A stretch of DNA of 9,472 nt, from the NCBI GenBank assembly GCA_016215305.1, contig JACRKI010000118.1, forward strand, positions 1 to 9,472, read 5' to 3'. Positions within the stretch are counted from its first letter, which is position 1; each line of letters opens with the position of its first letter. The position numbers and the translations under genes are program-made. The notes below the pieces were generated by a model that was not told where the DNA came from, searched no databases, and saw nothing but the letters and a program-made list of their open reading frames with translations. Positions 1 through 5,765 of this stretch are shown piece after piece. This DNA comes from Candidatus Woesearchaeota archaeon. GTDB lineage: Archaea > Nanobdellota > Nanobdellia > Woesearchaeales > DSVV01.

Positions 1-20
1 AAAAGAGAAAGGTTATCACC

Positions 21-536
21 ATGAATGTCATGAAACAAATCAAAATTGAAAAAATGACGCTGAATGTCGGCGCAGGAAAAGACCCGAAGAAGTTAGAAAA
101 AGGAGTTATGCTTTTGAAGCATTTGACAGGAATTGAGCCAGTAAAAACAGTCACGCAGAAGAGAATCCCAACGTGGGGTCTTCGTCCTGGATTACCAATC
201 GGTTGCAAATTAACAATCAGAGATCAGGAAAGAATCAAAGATCTTTTGACTCGATTCCTCAAAGCAAAAAACAATACGTTAAAAGAAAGTCAGTTGGATG
301 ACAATGGAAACGTTTCCTTTGGAATTCACGAATACATTGACATTCCAGGAGCGCAGTACAATCCAGAAGTAGGAATCATGGGCTTTGAAGTATGCGTCAC
401 ATTGAGACGCCCTGGCTTTAGAGTAAAAGTAAGAAAAATCCAGAAACGAAAGATCAAAAAGAGTCACCGCATTTCAAAGCAGGACGCGATTGCGTTCATG
501 AAAGAAAAATTCCAAATTAAAACAGGAGACGAATAA
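21..536 (+). CDS. rpl5: Large-subunit ribosomal protein uL5
   Basis: This encodes the large-subunit protein that binds 5S rRNA and helps form the central protuberance. The 171 residues match archaeal uL5 end to end: an opening [14 protein letters not shown] strand, [23 protein letters not shown] in the middle, an ISFGI-like [14 protein letters not shown] segment around residues 97-110, and the LRRPGFRVK motif near 128-136. Length is normal for archaea. The start at 21 follows an SD-like AGGT at 10-13 with 7 nt between. A second in-frame ATG at 30 is possible, but it would lie too far from that SD. It is the first gene of the visible spc segment, and in archaea it usually follows rps4e, which would lie off the left edge. 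The reading frame is also open upstream to base 3, so the left edge cannot exclude a longer start. Identification is secure. Confidence 0.96.
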   Translation: MNVMKQIKIEKMTLNVGAGKDPKKLEKGVMLLKHLTGIEPVKTVTQKRIPTWGLRPGLPIGCKLTIRDQERIKDLLTRFLKAKNNTLKESQLDDNGNVSFGIHEYIDIPGAQYNPEVGIMGFEVCVTLRRPGFRVKVRKIQKRKIKKSHRISKQDAIAFMKEKFQIKTGDE

Positions 537-547
537 GAGGCACAAAA

Positions 548-778
548 ATGACGTACAGCTCACACAAAAAAGCATTGAAGCAATTGAGGAATAAACCAGA
601 CAAGCTTAAAAAATTCCTGAAACATAATGCGCCAAAAGAGCGGACAACAGGACAGTCACGATTGCGATGCAGACGATGTTTGCGATCAGGAGCATATATT
701 GGCAAGTACGGACTCAATTTGTGCAGACAATGCTTTAGAGAAATCGCACCAAAAATTGGATTCAAGAAATTCCATTAA
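548..778 (+). CDS. rps14: Small-subunit ribosomal protein uS14, zinc-binding type
   Basis: This is the small-subunit head protein uS14, which binds 16S rRNA helices near the decoding region. The C-terminal part carries the full zinc ribbon: Cys41-x2-Cys44 and Cys59-x2-Cys62, followed by the signature [12 protein letters not shown] at the end. The sequence [17 protein letters not shown] is almost diagnostic of archaeal and eukaryotic uS14. At 76 residues it is about 20 longer than usual for archaea (commonly 50-56). The extra residues form a lysine-rich N-terminal stretch. The start at 548 is supported by GAGG at 537-540, 7 nt upstream, and it lies only 11 nt after the uL5 stop. An overlapping shadow frame that begins at 627 is not a gene. 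Directly after the stop comes an inverted copy of the palindromic repeat family. Confidence 0.95.
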   Translation: MTYSSHKKALKQLRNKPDKLKKFLKHNAPKERTTGQSRLRCRRCLRSGAYIGKYGLNLCRQCFREIAPKIGFKKFH

Positions 779-785
779 TATAAAA
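779..785 (+). promoter_or_regulatory. TATA-like box after rps14 (weak)
   Basis: TATAAAA immediately follows the uS14 stop and overlaps the first outer-stem bases of the palindrome at 781-822. If used, transcription would start near 805-810, inside the palindrome, giving uS8 its own leader. The only support is the match, in an AT-rich setting. A similar TATAAAA follows uL6 at 2019-2025, again just ahead of a long leader. Confidence 0.22.
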
Positions 786-822
786 TTTTCACATTCGCGC
801 TTCGCGCTCATGGAGAATTTTA
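781..822 (-). repeat. Palindromic repeat, copy 1 (inverted, after rps14)
   Basis: This copy has the GA-bearing strand on -. Read on +, the outer stem is AAAATTTTC (782-790) with GAGAATTTT (813-821), closed further by T781-A822 and containing one T-G wobble (788/815). A791 is the single bulge. CAT (792-794) pairs with ATG (810-812), TC faces TC (795-796 and 808-809), and GCGC/GCGC closes a TTC loop (801-803). On the - strand this reads CATGA, GCGC, GAA, GCGC, GAATG. It begins 2 nt after the uS14 stop. No T-run follows it, so it is not an ordinary terminator. Confidence 0.85.
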
Positions 823-869
823 GAAAAAAAGTGAAAGAGAAAAAATAAAAAACAAAGAAAAAAGAACAC

Positions 870-874
870 GGAGG
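870..874 (+). promoter_or_regulatory. Displaced Shine-Dalgarno GGAGG for rps8, upstream of a hairpin
   Basis: GGAGG is the strongest SD match in the uS8 leader but lies 51 nt from the AUG at 926. Between them sits the palindrome at 876-919. If that hairpin folds, only T875 and bases 920-925 remain between SD and AUG, a spacing of 7 nt, which is normal. There is no SD-like sequence between the hairpin and the AUG. That this is the working SD is inference. Confidence 0.55.
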
Positions 875-875
875 T

Positions 876-919
876 AAAATTCCTCATGAACCAACGAAGT
901 TGGTGAATGTTGGAATTTT
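876..919 (+). repeat. Palindromic repeat, copy 2 (before rps8 start)
   Basis: Outer stem AAAATTCC (876-883) pairs with GGAATTTT (912-919). CAT (885-887) pairs with ATG (907-909), GA (888-889) faces GA (905-906), and the inner stem ACCAAC/GTTGGT (890-895, 899-904) carries a GAA loop at 896-898. T884 faces T910-T911, so this copy has a T-T mismatch as well as the usual bulge. The hairpin ends 6 nt before the uS8 AUG. Its inner stem sequence differs completely from the other copies yet pairs perfectly. Confidence 0.88.
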
Positions 920-925
920 TTAAAA

Positions 926-1318
926 ATGACATTAAATGATCCATTGGCAAATGTTTTTTCCAACATTTTGAATAGTGAGAAGGTTGGAAAAACTGAAGTC
1001 GTCATCGCACCATCCTCAAAATTAATCAAGCAAATCCTGACATTATTGCAGGACAAACATTACCTTGGTGGTTTTGAAGAGATCAAGGATGGAAAAGGAA
1101 ATATCCTTGTCATGAAACTTATTGGCGCGGTCAACAACTGCGGCGTTATCAAGCCGCGATACTCCGTAAAGCTCGATAATTATACAAAATACGAAAAAAG
1201 ATTCCTGCCTGCAAAAGGATTTGGAATACTTATGGTCTCAACTCCAAAAGGGTTGATGACGCATGAAGAAGCAAACGAACAACAGCTCGGCGGAAGATTA
1301 ATCGCATACTGCTACTGA
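926..1318 (+). CDS. rps8: Small-subunit ribosomal protein uS8
   Basis: This encodes uS8, a primary 16S rRNA binder (helix 21 region) needed for platform assembly of the small subunit. In bacteria uS8 also represses its own spc operon. The 130 residues match archaeal uS8 throughout: TLNDPLANVFSNILNSEKVGK at the start, a first-domain SSKLIKQIL helix, GVIKPRYSVK in the middle, and the C-terminal KRFLPAKGFGILMVSTPKG, HEEA and GGRLIAYCY. Length is exactly typical. The start at 926 gives the canonical MTLNDPLA N-terminus, so it is not in doubt although no SD lies directly before it. The gene is flanked on both sides by leaders that each hold an inverted and a direct copy of the palindromic family, which no other gene here has. 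Confidence 0.97.
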   Translation: MTLNDPLANVFSNILNSEKVGKTEVVIAPSSKLIKQILTLLQDKHYLGGFEEIKDGKGNILVMKLIGAVNNCGVIKPRYSVKLDNYTKYEKRFLPAKGFGILMVSTPKGLMTHEEANEQQLGGRLIAYCY

Positions 1319-1360
1319 TAAAATCCTTACATTCGCGCTTCGCGCTCATGGAGGATTTTA
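1319..1360 (-). repeat. Palindromic repeat, copy 3 (inverted, after rps8)
   Basis: Outer stem AAAATCCTT (1320-1328) pairs with GAGGATTTT (1351-1359), closed by T1319-A1360, with a T-G wobble at 1328/1351. A1329 is the bulge. CAT (1330-1332) pairs with ATG (1348-1350), TC faces TC, and GCGC/GCGC (1335-1338, 1342-1345) closes TTC. Against copy 1 the outer stem has C1325-G1354 where copy 1 has T-A, a paired change. It begins directly after the uS8 stop. Confidence 0.85.
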
Positions 1361-1414
1361 ATAAAAGAATAGAACAAGAAAGAAGAGAAAACAAAAAAGT
1401 AAAACACAAACAAT

Positions 1415-1418
1415 GGAG
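1415..1418 (+). promoter_or_regulatory. Displaced SD-like GGAG for rpl6, upstream of a hairpin
   Basis: GGAG (in TGGAGAGTG) is 54 nt from the uL6 AUG in linear sequence. With the hairpin 1423-1468 folded, 4 nt before and 4 nt after it remain, an 8-nt spacing. The match to the archaeal anti-SD is weaker than the GGAGG before uS8. No SD is present in the 4 nt between hairpin and AUG. Confidence 0.5.
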
Positions 1419-1422
1419 AGTG

Positions 1423-1468
1423 AAAAATTTTTCATGAGTGTCCGAAGGATGCGAATGTAAGAATTTTT
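1423..1468 (+). repeat. Palindromic repeat, copy 4 (before rpl6 start)
   Basis: Outer stem AAAAATTTTT (1423-1432) pairs with AAGAATTTTT (1459-1468) over 10 bp with one T-G wobble (1430/1461). T1458 is the bulge. CAT (1433-1435) pairs with ATG (1455-1457), GA (1436-1437) faces GA (1453-1454), and the inner stem GTGTCC/GGATGC (1438-1443, 1447-1452) holds two wobbles and a GAA loop at 1444-1446. It ends 4 nt before the uL6 AUG. Confidence 0.9.
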
Positions 1469-1472
1469 TAAA

Positions 1473-2018
1473 ATGAAAATAAAAAATTACAAAGAAGAAC
1501 TTGCAGTTCCTGAAGGAACAACGGTCCAAATTCATAAAGGGATAGTTACTGTTTCCAAGGCAAAGCATACACTCAAACGCGAGTTCAAGGATCCACGACT
1601 CAGCTTGAAAATGGATGCAAATAAAATAGCGATTGAACTCAAAGAAATGACACGAAGAGAAAAAATGCTTATTGGTACGGTTATTGCCCACATCAAGAAT
1701 ATGCTCAAAGGAGTCAATGAACCGTATGTATATAAATTAAAAATTTGCTCAGGTCACTTCCCAATGAATATCACATTAAGTGGAAAAACACTTTCAGCGA
1801 AAAATTTTGTAGGAGAAAAAATTCCAAGACTTTTGGAAATCAGGGATGGCGTGGAAGTAAAAATAGAAGGCATGGATATTACAGTCACAAGTGCAAATAA
1901 GGAACTCGCAGGACAAACAGCGGGAGCGATTGAATTGCTTTGCAGACGACCTGGATTTGATCCGCGAATCTTCCAGCAGGGAATTTACTTGACAGAAAAA
2001 GCAGGAAAATCAGCATAA
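1473..2018 (+). CDS. rpl6: Large-subunit ribosomal protein uL6
   Basis: This encodes uL6, a two-domain large-subunit protein near the factor-binding site and the sarcin-ricin loop. The 181 residues fit archaeal uL6. The first domain opens with VPEGTTVQIHKGIVTVSKAKHTLKREF. TRREKMLIGTVIAHIKNMLKGV near 76-97 is the typical linker helix. The second domain carries YKLKICSGHFPMNITLSGKTLSAKNFVGEK and ends with LLCRRPGFDPRIFQQGIYLTEK, close to the archaeal consensus. Length is normal. The start at 1473 is the only ATG that gives a full first strand. It is preceded by an unusually long leader (154 nt) that contains two palindrome copies, and followed by a second leader with a near-identical copy of the same hairpin. 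Confidence 0.96.
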   Translation: MKIKNYKEELAVPEGTTVQIHKGIVTVSKAKHTLKREFKDPRLSLKMDANKIAIELKEMTRREKMLIGTVIAHIKNMLKGVNEPYVYKLKICSGHFPMNITLSGKTLSAKNFVGEKIPRLLEIRDGVEVKIEGMDITVTSANKELAGQTAGAIELLCRRPGFDPRIFQQGIYLTEKAGKSA

Positions 2019-2025
2019 TATAAAA
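2019..2025 (+). promoter_or_regulatory. TATA-like box after rpl6 (weak)
   Basis: TATAAAA begins with the last base context of the uL6 stop and resembles the one after uS14. If used it would start a transcript near 2045-2050 with a leader of about 75 nt carrying only the GGAG and hairpin of eL32. The bases around it are AT-rich, so the match may be chance. Confidence 0.2.
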
Positions 2026-2062
2026 TCAAAGAAGAAGAAAATCAAAAAAAGAAAAAAACAAT

Positions 2063-2066
2063 GGAG
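2063..2066 (+). promoter_or_regulatory. Displaced SD-like GGAG for rpl32e, upstream of a hairpin
   Basis: GGAG lies 55 nt before the eL32 AUG. Folding the hairpin 2071-2116 leaves 4 nt before and 5 nt after it, a 9-nt spacing. The bases between hairpin and AUG are all A, so no alternative SD exists there. Confidence 0.5.
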
Positions 2067-2070
2067 AGTG

Positions 2071-2116
2071 AAAAATTCTTCATGAGTGTCCGAAGGACAC
2101 GAATGCAAGAATTTTT
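2071..2116 (+). repeat. Palindromic repeat, copy 5 (before rpl32e start)
   Basis: This is the most regular copy. AAAAATTCTT (2071-2080) pairs perfectly with AAGAATTTTT (2107-2116), C2106 is the bulge, CAT (2081-2083) pairs with ATG (2103-2105), GA (2084-2085) faces GA (2101-2102), and GTGTCC/GGACAC (2086-2091, 2095-2100) is a perfect 6-bp stem around GAA (2092-2094). It ends 5 nt before the eL32 AUG. Confidence 0.92.
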
Positions 2117-2121
2117 AAAAA

Positions 2122-2703
2122 ATGAACAAAAAATTATTGGACATCAAAAAAGAAAAAAGGGCAAAGAAGCCATCATTTTTACGAAGAAACTTCATGAAAA
2201 ATAAGCGAACGCGAGTTTCTGGCAATTGGCGGGCGCCTATTGGCCTGCACAACAAGTTGCGAAGAAGACGACGCGGTGTTGGACAATGGGTTATGTCAGG
2301 CTATAGAATGCCGGTTGCAGTAAGAGGTATGACTGTGGAAGGATTGCTTCCAACTGTCGTTGAAAATCCAGAACAAGTACAGACACTTGATGCAGCAAAA
2401 CACGCTATTGTCTTGCAGGCAAGCATGGGAAAAAAGAAAAGACATCTTGTTGTTGCGGAAGCGCAGAAAAAGAAAATCAAAGTTATAGGCATCAAAGATC
2501 CCGCAGCATATATGAAAGGAATTGATGACGAAATGGCAGCTCGTAAGAAAGCAAAGAAAGAATATAAAAAAGTGCCAGTAAAAGAAGAAAAGAAAACAGA
2601 AGAGAAAAAGGAAAAAACAGAAGAAAAGAAAGCAGAATCTCTTGAAGATGCAACAAAACAGGAACAAATGGAAAAAAATAAAATTTTAACAAAAAGAGAA
2701 TAA
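2122..2703 (+). CDS. rpl32e: Large-subunit ribosomal protein eL32 with charged C-terminal tail
   Basis: eL32 is an archaeal/eukaryotic large-subunit protein absent from bacteria. The conserved core runs from about residue 15 to 130: KKPSFLRRNFMKNKRTRVSGNWRAPIG, the basic KLRRRRRG, the signature GYRMPVAVRGM near 60-70, and KHAIVLQASMGKKKRHLVVAEAQKKKIKVIGI. After about residue 135 comes a tail of roughly 60 residues made mainly of Lys and Glu (repeats such as KKTEEKKEKTEEKKAE), so the protein is 193 residues where archaeal eL32 is commonly near 130-150. The tail is in frame, with AAA/GAA codons like its neighbours, so it looks like a true extension and not a frameshift. The ATG at 2122 is the first in frame and has only A residues directly before it; see the displaced SD at 2063. 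Confidence 0.95.
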   Translation: MNKKLLDIKKEKRAKKPSFLRRNFMKNKRTRVSGNWRAPIGLHNKLRRRRRGVGQWVMSGYRMPVAVRGMTVEGLLPTVVENPEQVQTLDAAKHAIVLQASMGKKKRHLVVAEAQKKKIKVIGIKDPAAYMKGIDDEMAARKKAKKEYKKVPVKEEKKTEEKKEKTEEKKAESLEDATKQEQMEKNKILTKRE

Positions 2704-2764
2704 AAATAAAAGTTAAAAAAAAATAAGATTTAAAAAAGCAATAAAATAAAAAATGTGACAAAAA
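2704..2764 (+). other. AT-rich spacer between rpl32e and rpl19e
   Basis: These 61 nt are almost entirely A and T with long A runs. They hold no palindrome copy and no clear promoter. A weak SD-like GTGA at 2755-2758 lies 6 nt before the eL19 AUG. Confidence 0.6.
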
Positions 2765-3214
2765 ATGGAACTCCTCGTACAAAAAAGATTGGCAGCAAGC
2801 GTGTTGAAGTGCTCGCCGAAAAGAGTTGTCTTTAATCCAGAAATGCTTGCAGAAATCAAAGAAGGAATTACAAAAGGCGATATCCGATCACTTATCAAAC
2901 AAGGCGCAATTAAAGAAACGCAGATCGCAGGAGTTTCCCGCGGCAGAGCGAAAAGCCGCAAAGAACAAAAAATGAAAGGGCGACAGCGCGGTCAGGGTTC
3001 ACGAAAAGGATCAAAGAATGCGCGTGGAAACCAAAAAAGACAATGGATTAACAGAGTACGAGTCCAGCGCGACTTTTTGAAAGAAGTGCATGGAAAAGAC
3101 ATAGTCACGACAGAAAACTATCACATGTTGTATAGAAAATCAAAAGGCGGTTTTTTCAGAAGTCTGCGACACTTGAAATTGTATATGACAGAAAATAAAT
3201 TGTTTACGAAATAG
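2765..3214 (+). CDS. rpl19e: Large-subunit ribosomal protein eL19
   Basis: eL19 is a mostly helical large-subunit protein that binds 23S rRNA and reaches the subunit interface. The 149 residues match the archaeal family: LLVQKRLAASVLKCSPKRVVFNPE at the start, then DIRSLIKQGAIKETQIAGVSRGRAKSRKEQK, which is the family signature, the glycine/arginine-rich GRQRGQGSRKGSKNARG loop near 72-90, and the C-terminal YRKSKGGFFRSLRHLKLYM. Length is normal for archaea. The start at 2765 gives the expected N-terminus, preceded by a weak GTGA SD. It ends 13 nt before uL18. Confidence 0.96.
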   Translation: MELLVQKRLAASVLKCSPKRVVFNPEMLAEIKEGITKGDIRSLIKQGAIKETQIAGVSRGRAKSRKEQKMKGRQRGQGSRKGSKNARGNQKRQWINRVRVQRDFLKEVHGKDIVTTENYHMLYRKSKGGFFRSLRHLKLYMTENKLFTK

Positions 3215-3227
3215 AAAGGAAATCAAA

Positions 3228-3752
3228 ATGTCAACAACCACACGAACAATACCATACAGACGAAGAAGAGAAGATAAAACCAACTACAAGAAGCGATTAA
3301 AGCTTTTGTTGGCAAATAAACCTCGTCTTGTCATTAGAAAATCATTGAAGAACATAGTTCTCCAAGTAATAGAGTATGGCGAAAAAGGAGACAAAATCAT
3401 TGCGTCAGCGCATACGCATGAATTAAAAAAATACGATTGGAAATATAACGGCGGCAATATCCCAAGCGCATACTTAACAGGACTCCTTATTGGAAAAAAA
3501 GCAGCAAAAAAATGCAAAGAAGTCATTGTTGATCTTGGATTGCAAAATCCAGCAAAAGGAACACGATTGTATGCAGCAATGAAAGGCGCAATTGATGCAG
3601 GATTGCAAACCCCGCATGATCCAAGCATCTTCCCTGCAGAAGCTCGTATCAAAGGAGAACATATTGCAAAGAATACGCTTTTGAAAGAAGCAAAGGCAAA
3701 AGACATAAGCAAGGCATTTGAAGAATGCAAACAGAAAATCTTAAAGGCATAA
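3228..3752 (+). CDS. rpl18: Large-subunit ribosomal protein uL18
   Basis: uL18 binds 5S rRNA together with uL5 and sits in the central protuberance. The 174 residues show the archaeal form: YRRRREDKTNYKKRLKLLLANKPRLVIRKSLKNI at 10-44, where the basic patch and RLVIRKS strand contact 5S rRNA, NIPSAYLTGLLIGKKAAK, VDLGLQNPAKGTRLYAAMKGAIDAGL, and the HDPSIFPAEARIKGEHIA segment found in archaeal and eukaryotic versions. Length is slightly short of the usual 180-200. AAAGGA at 3215-3220 is the SD, 7 nt before the ATG. The stop lies 22 nt before uS5. Confidence 0.96.
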   Translation: MSTTTRTIPYRRRREDKTNYKKRLKLLLANKPRLVIRKSLKNIVLQVIEYGEKGDKIIASAHTHELKKYDWKYNGGNIPSAYLTGLLIGKKAAKKCKEVIVDLGLQNPAKGTRLYAAMKGAIDAGLQTPHDPSIFPAEARIKGEHIAKNTLLKEAKAKDISKAFEECKQKILKA

Positions 3753-3774
3753 AAGCAAAACAAGGCGAACATTC

Positions 3775-4671
3775 ATGGCAAAGAAAAAAGAAGAAACAAA
3801 AGAAATAAAGAAAGAAGAAATCATGCAAGAACAGGAAGTAAAAGAAGAAGTGGAAACTGAAGGTCCTGCAGTTGCAGCAGCTGCTCCTGACGAAGCAAAC
3901 ATGCTCTCTGAAAAAGAAATCAAGGAAGTAGAAAAAGAAAAACGCCCAGCGCAAAAAACAAATGTCGATGCGTGGATTCCAAAAACTGCTCTCGGAAAGA
4001 AAGTAAAAACAGGAGAAATCACAAATATAGATCAAATTCTGGATGAAGGAAAGAAAGTATTGGAATATCAAATTGTTGACGTTCTTTTACCAACACTTGA
4101 AACAGACTTGCTTATGATTGGTCAGTCCAAAGGAAAGTTTGGCGGCGGAAAGAGACGAGCGTTTAGACAAACACAGAAAAAAACAAAAGAAGGAAACAAA
4201 CCAAAGTTCACGACATATTCAGTTATTGGAAACAAAGACGGCTATGTAGGGCTCGGTCTTGGAAAAGCAAAAGAAACAGTTCCTGCACGAGAAAAAGCAT
4301 TCAGAAACGCAAAACTAAACATGATGAAAGTGACAAGAGGATGCGGCTCTTGGGAATGCAATTGTAAAACACCGCACTCTATTCCATACAAAGCGCATGC
4401 AAAATGCGGTTCTGTGGAGATTACGTTAATCCCTGCACCAAAAGGAACAGGATTGTGCATTGAAAAAGAATGCGCAAAAATCCTGGCGCTTGCAGGAATT
4501 AAAGATGTCTGGTCAAAAATTATTGGGCAGTCAAACACAAAAATGAACACCATCAAAGCGTGTGAAATGGCATTAAAAAATCTCACCACAACACGGGTCA
4601 ACCAGGAAACAAAAGTGAAACTCAGCGTGTGGCAAGGCAGTTCTGCAAAAACAGCAGAAGCTGTTGAGTAA
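3775..4671 (+). CDS. rps5: Small-subunit ribosomal protein uS5 with long charged N-terminal extension
   Basis: uS5 lines the mRNA entry channel and affects decoding accuracy. The archaeal core begins near residue 64 (DAWIPKTALGKKVKTGEITNIDQIL) and continues with YQIVDVLLPTL, the double-stranded RNA-binding fold FTTYSVIGNKDGYVGLGLGKAKE, then the archaeal GCGSWECNCKTPHSIPYK at about 188-205, VEITLIPAPKGTGL and LAGIKDVWSKIIGQ. At 298 residues it is about 60-80 longer than most archaeal uS5; the extra is an N-terminal stretch rich in Lys, Glu and Ala. The start at 3775 has an SD (AAGGCGA at 3762-3768, 6 nt upstream). Later in-frame ATGs at 3823 and 3901 would shorten the extension but lack a comparable SD. 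Extra cysteines (Cys at about 213, 230 and 235) are outside the conserved cluster. Confidence 0.95.
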   Translation: MAKKKEETKEIKKEEIMQEQEVKEEVETEGPAVAAAAPDEANMLSEKEIKEVEKEKRPAQKTNVDAWIPKTALGKKVKTGEITNIDQILDEGKKVLEYQIVDVLLPTLETDLLMIGQSKGKFGGGKRRAFRQTQKKTKEGNKPKFTTYSVIGNKDGYVGLGLGKAKETVPAREKAFRNAKLNMMKVTRGCGSWECNCKTPHSIPYKAHAKCGSVEITLIPAPKGTGLCIEKECAKILALAGIKDVWSKIIGQSNTKMNTIKACEMALKNLTTTRVNQETKVKLSVWQGSSAKTAEAVE

Positions 4672-4692
4672 AAGCACAAAAGATGATTTAAA

Positions 4693-5193
4693 ATGGCAGA
4701 AACAAAACAAAAGCAAGAACAGGCAAAGGTAACCAAAGCTCCTGTAAAAGCAGCAGCGAGCGCGGGAAAAATCATAGTAGTGCGAGTGCGCGGCCGTGTT
4801 CGATTACTCACCACAATCAAAAACACATTAGACATGCTTCGTTTGTATAAAACAAATTTTTGTGTTATTTTGGATAATACTCCAGTAAACATGGGAATGA
4901 TTCAAAAAGCAAAAGATTACATTACTTGGGGAGAAGCAGATTCTGCAACAGTAGAAGAATTATTCAGCAAACGAGGAACAGAATATACTGGTCCGCTTAC
5001 TGACACAAAGGGGAAGATTACATACACAGGACGATATGTCGAGCACAAAGGAAAAAAATACAATAAATATTTCAAACTCAATCCTCCTCACGGCGGCTAT
5101 GGAAGAAAAGGAATCAAAACACATTTTCACATGGGCGGCGCATTAGGGGACAGGGCAGAAAAAATAAGCGACCTTGTCAAAAGAATGCTCTAA
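4693..5193 (+). CDS. rpl30: Large-subunit ribosomal protein uL30, archaeal long form
   Basis: uL30 contacts 23S and 5S rRNA in the large subunit. Residues from about 26 fit the archaeal long form: GKIIVVRVRGRVRLLTTIKNTLDMLRLYKTNFCVILDNTPVNMGMIQKAKDYITWGE, with DYITWGE being the family hallmark, then the C-terminal KLNPPHGGYGRKGIKTHFHMGGALGDR. Total length is 166. The first 25 residues are a Lys/Gln/Ala-rich extension not found in most homologues. The start is supported by a GATGAT SD at 4682-4687, 5 nt before the ATG and within the 21-nt gap after uS5. Confidence 0.95.
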   Translation: MAETKQKQEQAKVTKAPVKAAASAGKIIVVRVRGRVRLLTTIKNTLDMLRLYKTNFCVILDNTPVNMGMIQKAKDYITWGEADSATVEELFSKRGTEYTGPLTDTKGKITYTGRYVEHKGKKYNKYFKLNPPHGGYGRKGIKTHFHMGGALGDRAEKISDLVKRML

Positions 5194-5251
5194 AATAAAA
5201 TAGAAAAAGAAACTAAGAATAACAAAAAAATTAAACAATGAGTGAAACACA

Positions 5252-5722
5252 ATGAGATTCAAACGAAAAAAAAATTCACGACAACGCGGTTCCAAAACAC
5301 ATGGCTGGGGCGCGATGAAAAAACACCGTGGCGCAGGAAATAAAGGAGGCCGCGGAAAAGCAGGAACTGGAAAACGATCAGACTGTCGAAAACCATCTGT
5401 CTGGCATATTGAAAAATATTTTGGAAGAGATGGATTCACTCCAGTTGGCGGCAGTAGACAACTTTGTGCATGCAATATTGAACTTCTAGAATTAAAATAT
5501 CACAAACTACTTAAAGATGGAATAGTCAAAGAAGAAAAAGGAACTGCAACAATTGACCTTAAACCGCTTGGGATAGAAAAATTGTTAAGCAGAGGTCATC
5601 CGACAAAGAAGTGGAATATTACAGTTAAACAGGCATCTGCAAATGCAGTAGAAAAAATCAAGGAAAAAGGTGGTCAGGTCACATTTCTTGAAGCAGCAGA
5701 AACTGCAGAAGCAAGCGAATAA
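5252..5722 (+). CDS. rpl15: Large-subunit ribosomal protein uL15
   Basis: uL15 is a large-subunit protein with a long basic N-terminal arm that threads through 23S rRNA. Residues 1-45 are the arm: KKNSRQRGSKTHGWGAMKK, HRGAGNKGGRGKAGTGKR, the archaeal/eukaryotic version of the glycine-rich motif. The globular domain follows with the YFGRDGFTPV motif around 57-66, IDLKPLGIEKLLSRG, and VEKIKEKGGQVTFLEA at the end. A short acidic Ala/Glu tail closes the 156 residues. The ATG at 5252 is preceded by GAGTGA (5240-5245) at a usable distance. A five-codon frame starting at 5238 ends by overlapping this ATG in ATGA form, probably by chance. Confidence 0.95.
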   Translation: MRFKRKKNSRQRGSKTHGWGAMKKHRGAGNKGGRGKAGTGKRSDCRKPSVWHIEKYFGRDGFTPVGGSRQLCACNIELLELKYHKLLKDGIVKEEKGTATIDLKPLGIEKLLSRGHPTKKWNITVKQASANAVEKIKEKGGQVTFLEAAETAEASE

Positions 5723-5723
5723 G

Positions 5724-5742
5724 TTCTGCAATAAAAGCAGAA
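5724..5742 (+). other. Small hairpin between rpl15 and secY
   Basis: TTCTGC (5724-5729) pairs with GCAGAA (5737-5742) around a 7-nt A/T loop. It is unrelated to the palindromic family, is not followed by a T-run, and lies just ahead of the secY SD. It is short enough to be chance. Confidence 0.3.
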
Positions 5743-5765
5743 ATGAAATCTGAAAGAGGCACACT

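Larger units (their letters stand above)
1408..1468 (+). repeat. 61-nt direct repeat, first copy (partner 2056-2116)
   Basis: Bases 1408-1468 and 2056-2116 agree at 57 of 61 positions, covering the SD-like GGAGAG and the entire palindrome. The four differences are 1430/2078, 1450/2098, 1451/2099 and 1458/2106. The first three fall in stems and exchange a Watson-Crick pair for a G-U wobble; the fourth is the bulged base. Together they flank uL6 as a direct repeat. Confidence 0.9.
2056..2116 (+). repeat. 61-nt direct repeat, second copy (partner 1408-1468)
   Basis: This is the partner of the repeat before uL6, with the same SD-like GGAGAG and hairpin. Only 4 of 61 positions differ and none breaks a base pair. 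No inverted palindrome copy is found between uL6 and this repeat, unlike the two preceding leaders. Confidence 0.9.

Noticed and set aside
1..24. C-terminal end of an upstream gene (expected rps4e) overlapping rpl5
   Set aside because: One frame is open from base 1 to a TGA at 22-24, but eight codons are too few to identify, so it is not annotated.
627..848. Open frame overlapping rps14 in another frame and running through copy 1
   Set aside because: It shadows the certain uS14 gene and shows no family resemblance; its end is the translated repeat.
876..919. Kink-turn / box C/D element bound by L7Ae
   Set aside because: Tandem GA is present but the 3-nt bulge beside it is not: the CAT triplet is paired with ATG in six of seven copies (GTT/AAC in the seventh). 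No UGAUGA or CUGA boxes. Left as a binding test only.
781..1360. Inverted palindromes after rps14 and rps8 as intrinsic terminators
   Set aside because: Both are followed by A-rich and not T-rich sequence, and the downstream genes belong to the same conserved operon.
2071..2116. Hairpins as bulge-helix-bulge sites for the archaeal tRNA-splicing endonuclease
   Set aside because: That motif needs two 3-nt bulges on opposite strands separated by 4 bp; here there is one 1-nt bulge and a symmetric GA/GA loop.
2296..2782. Long - strand open frames rich in Phe and Leu opposite rpl32e
   Set aside because: They are the antisense of Lys/Glu-rich codons (TTT/TTC runs) in eL32 and have no start signals or recognisable family.
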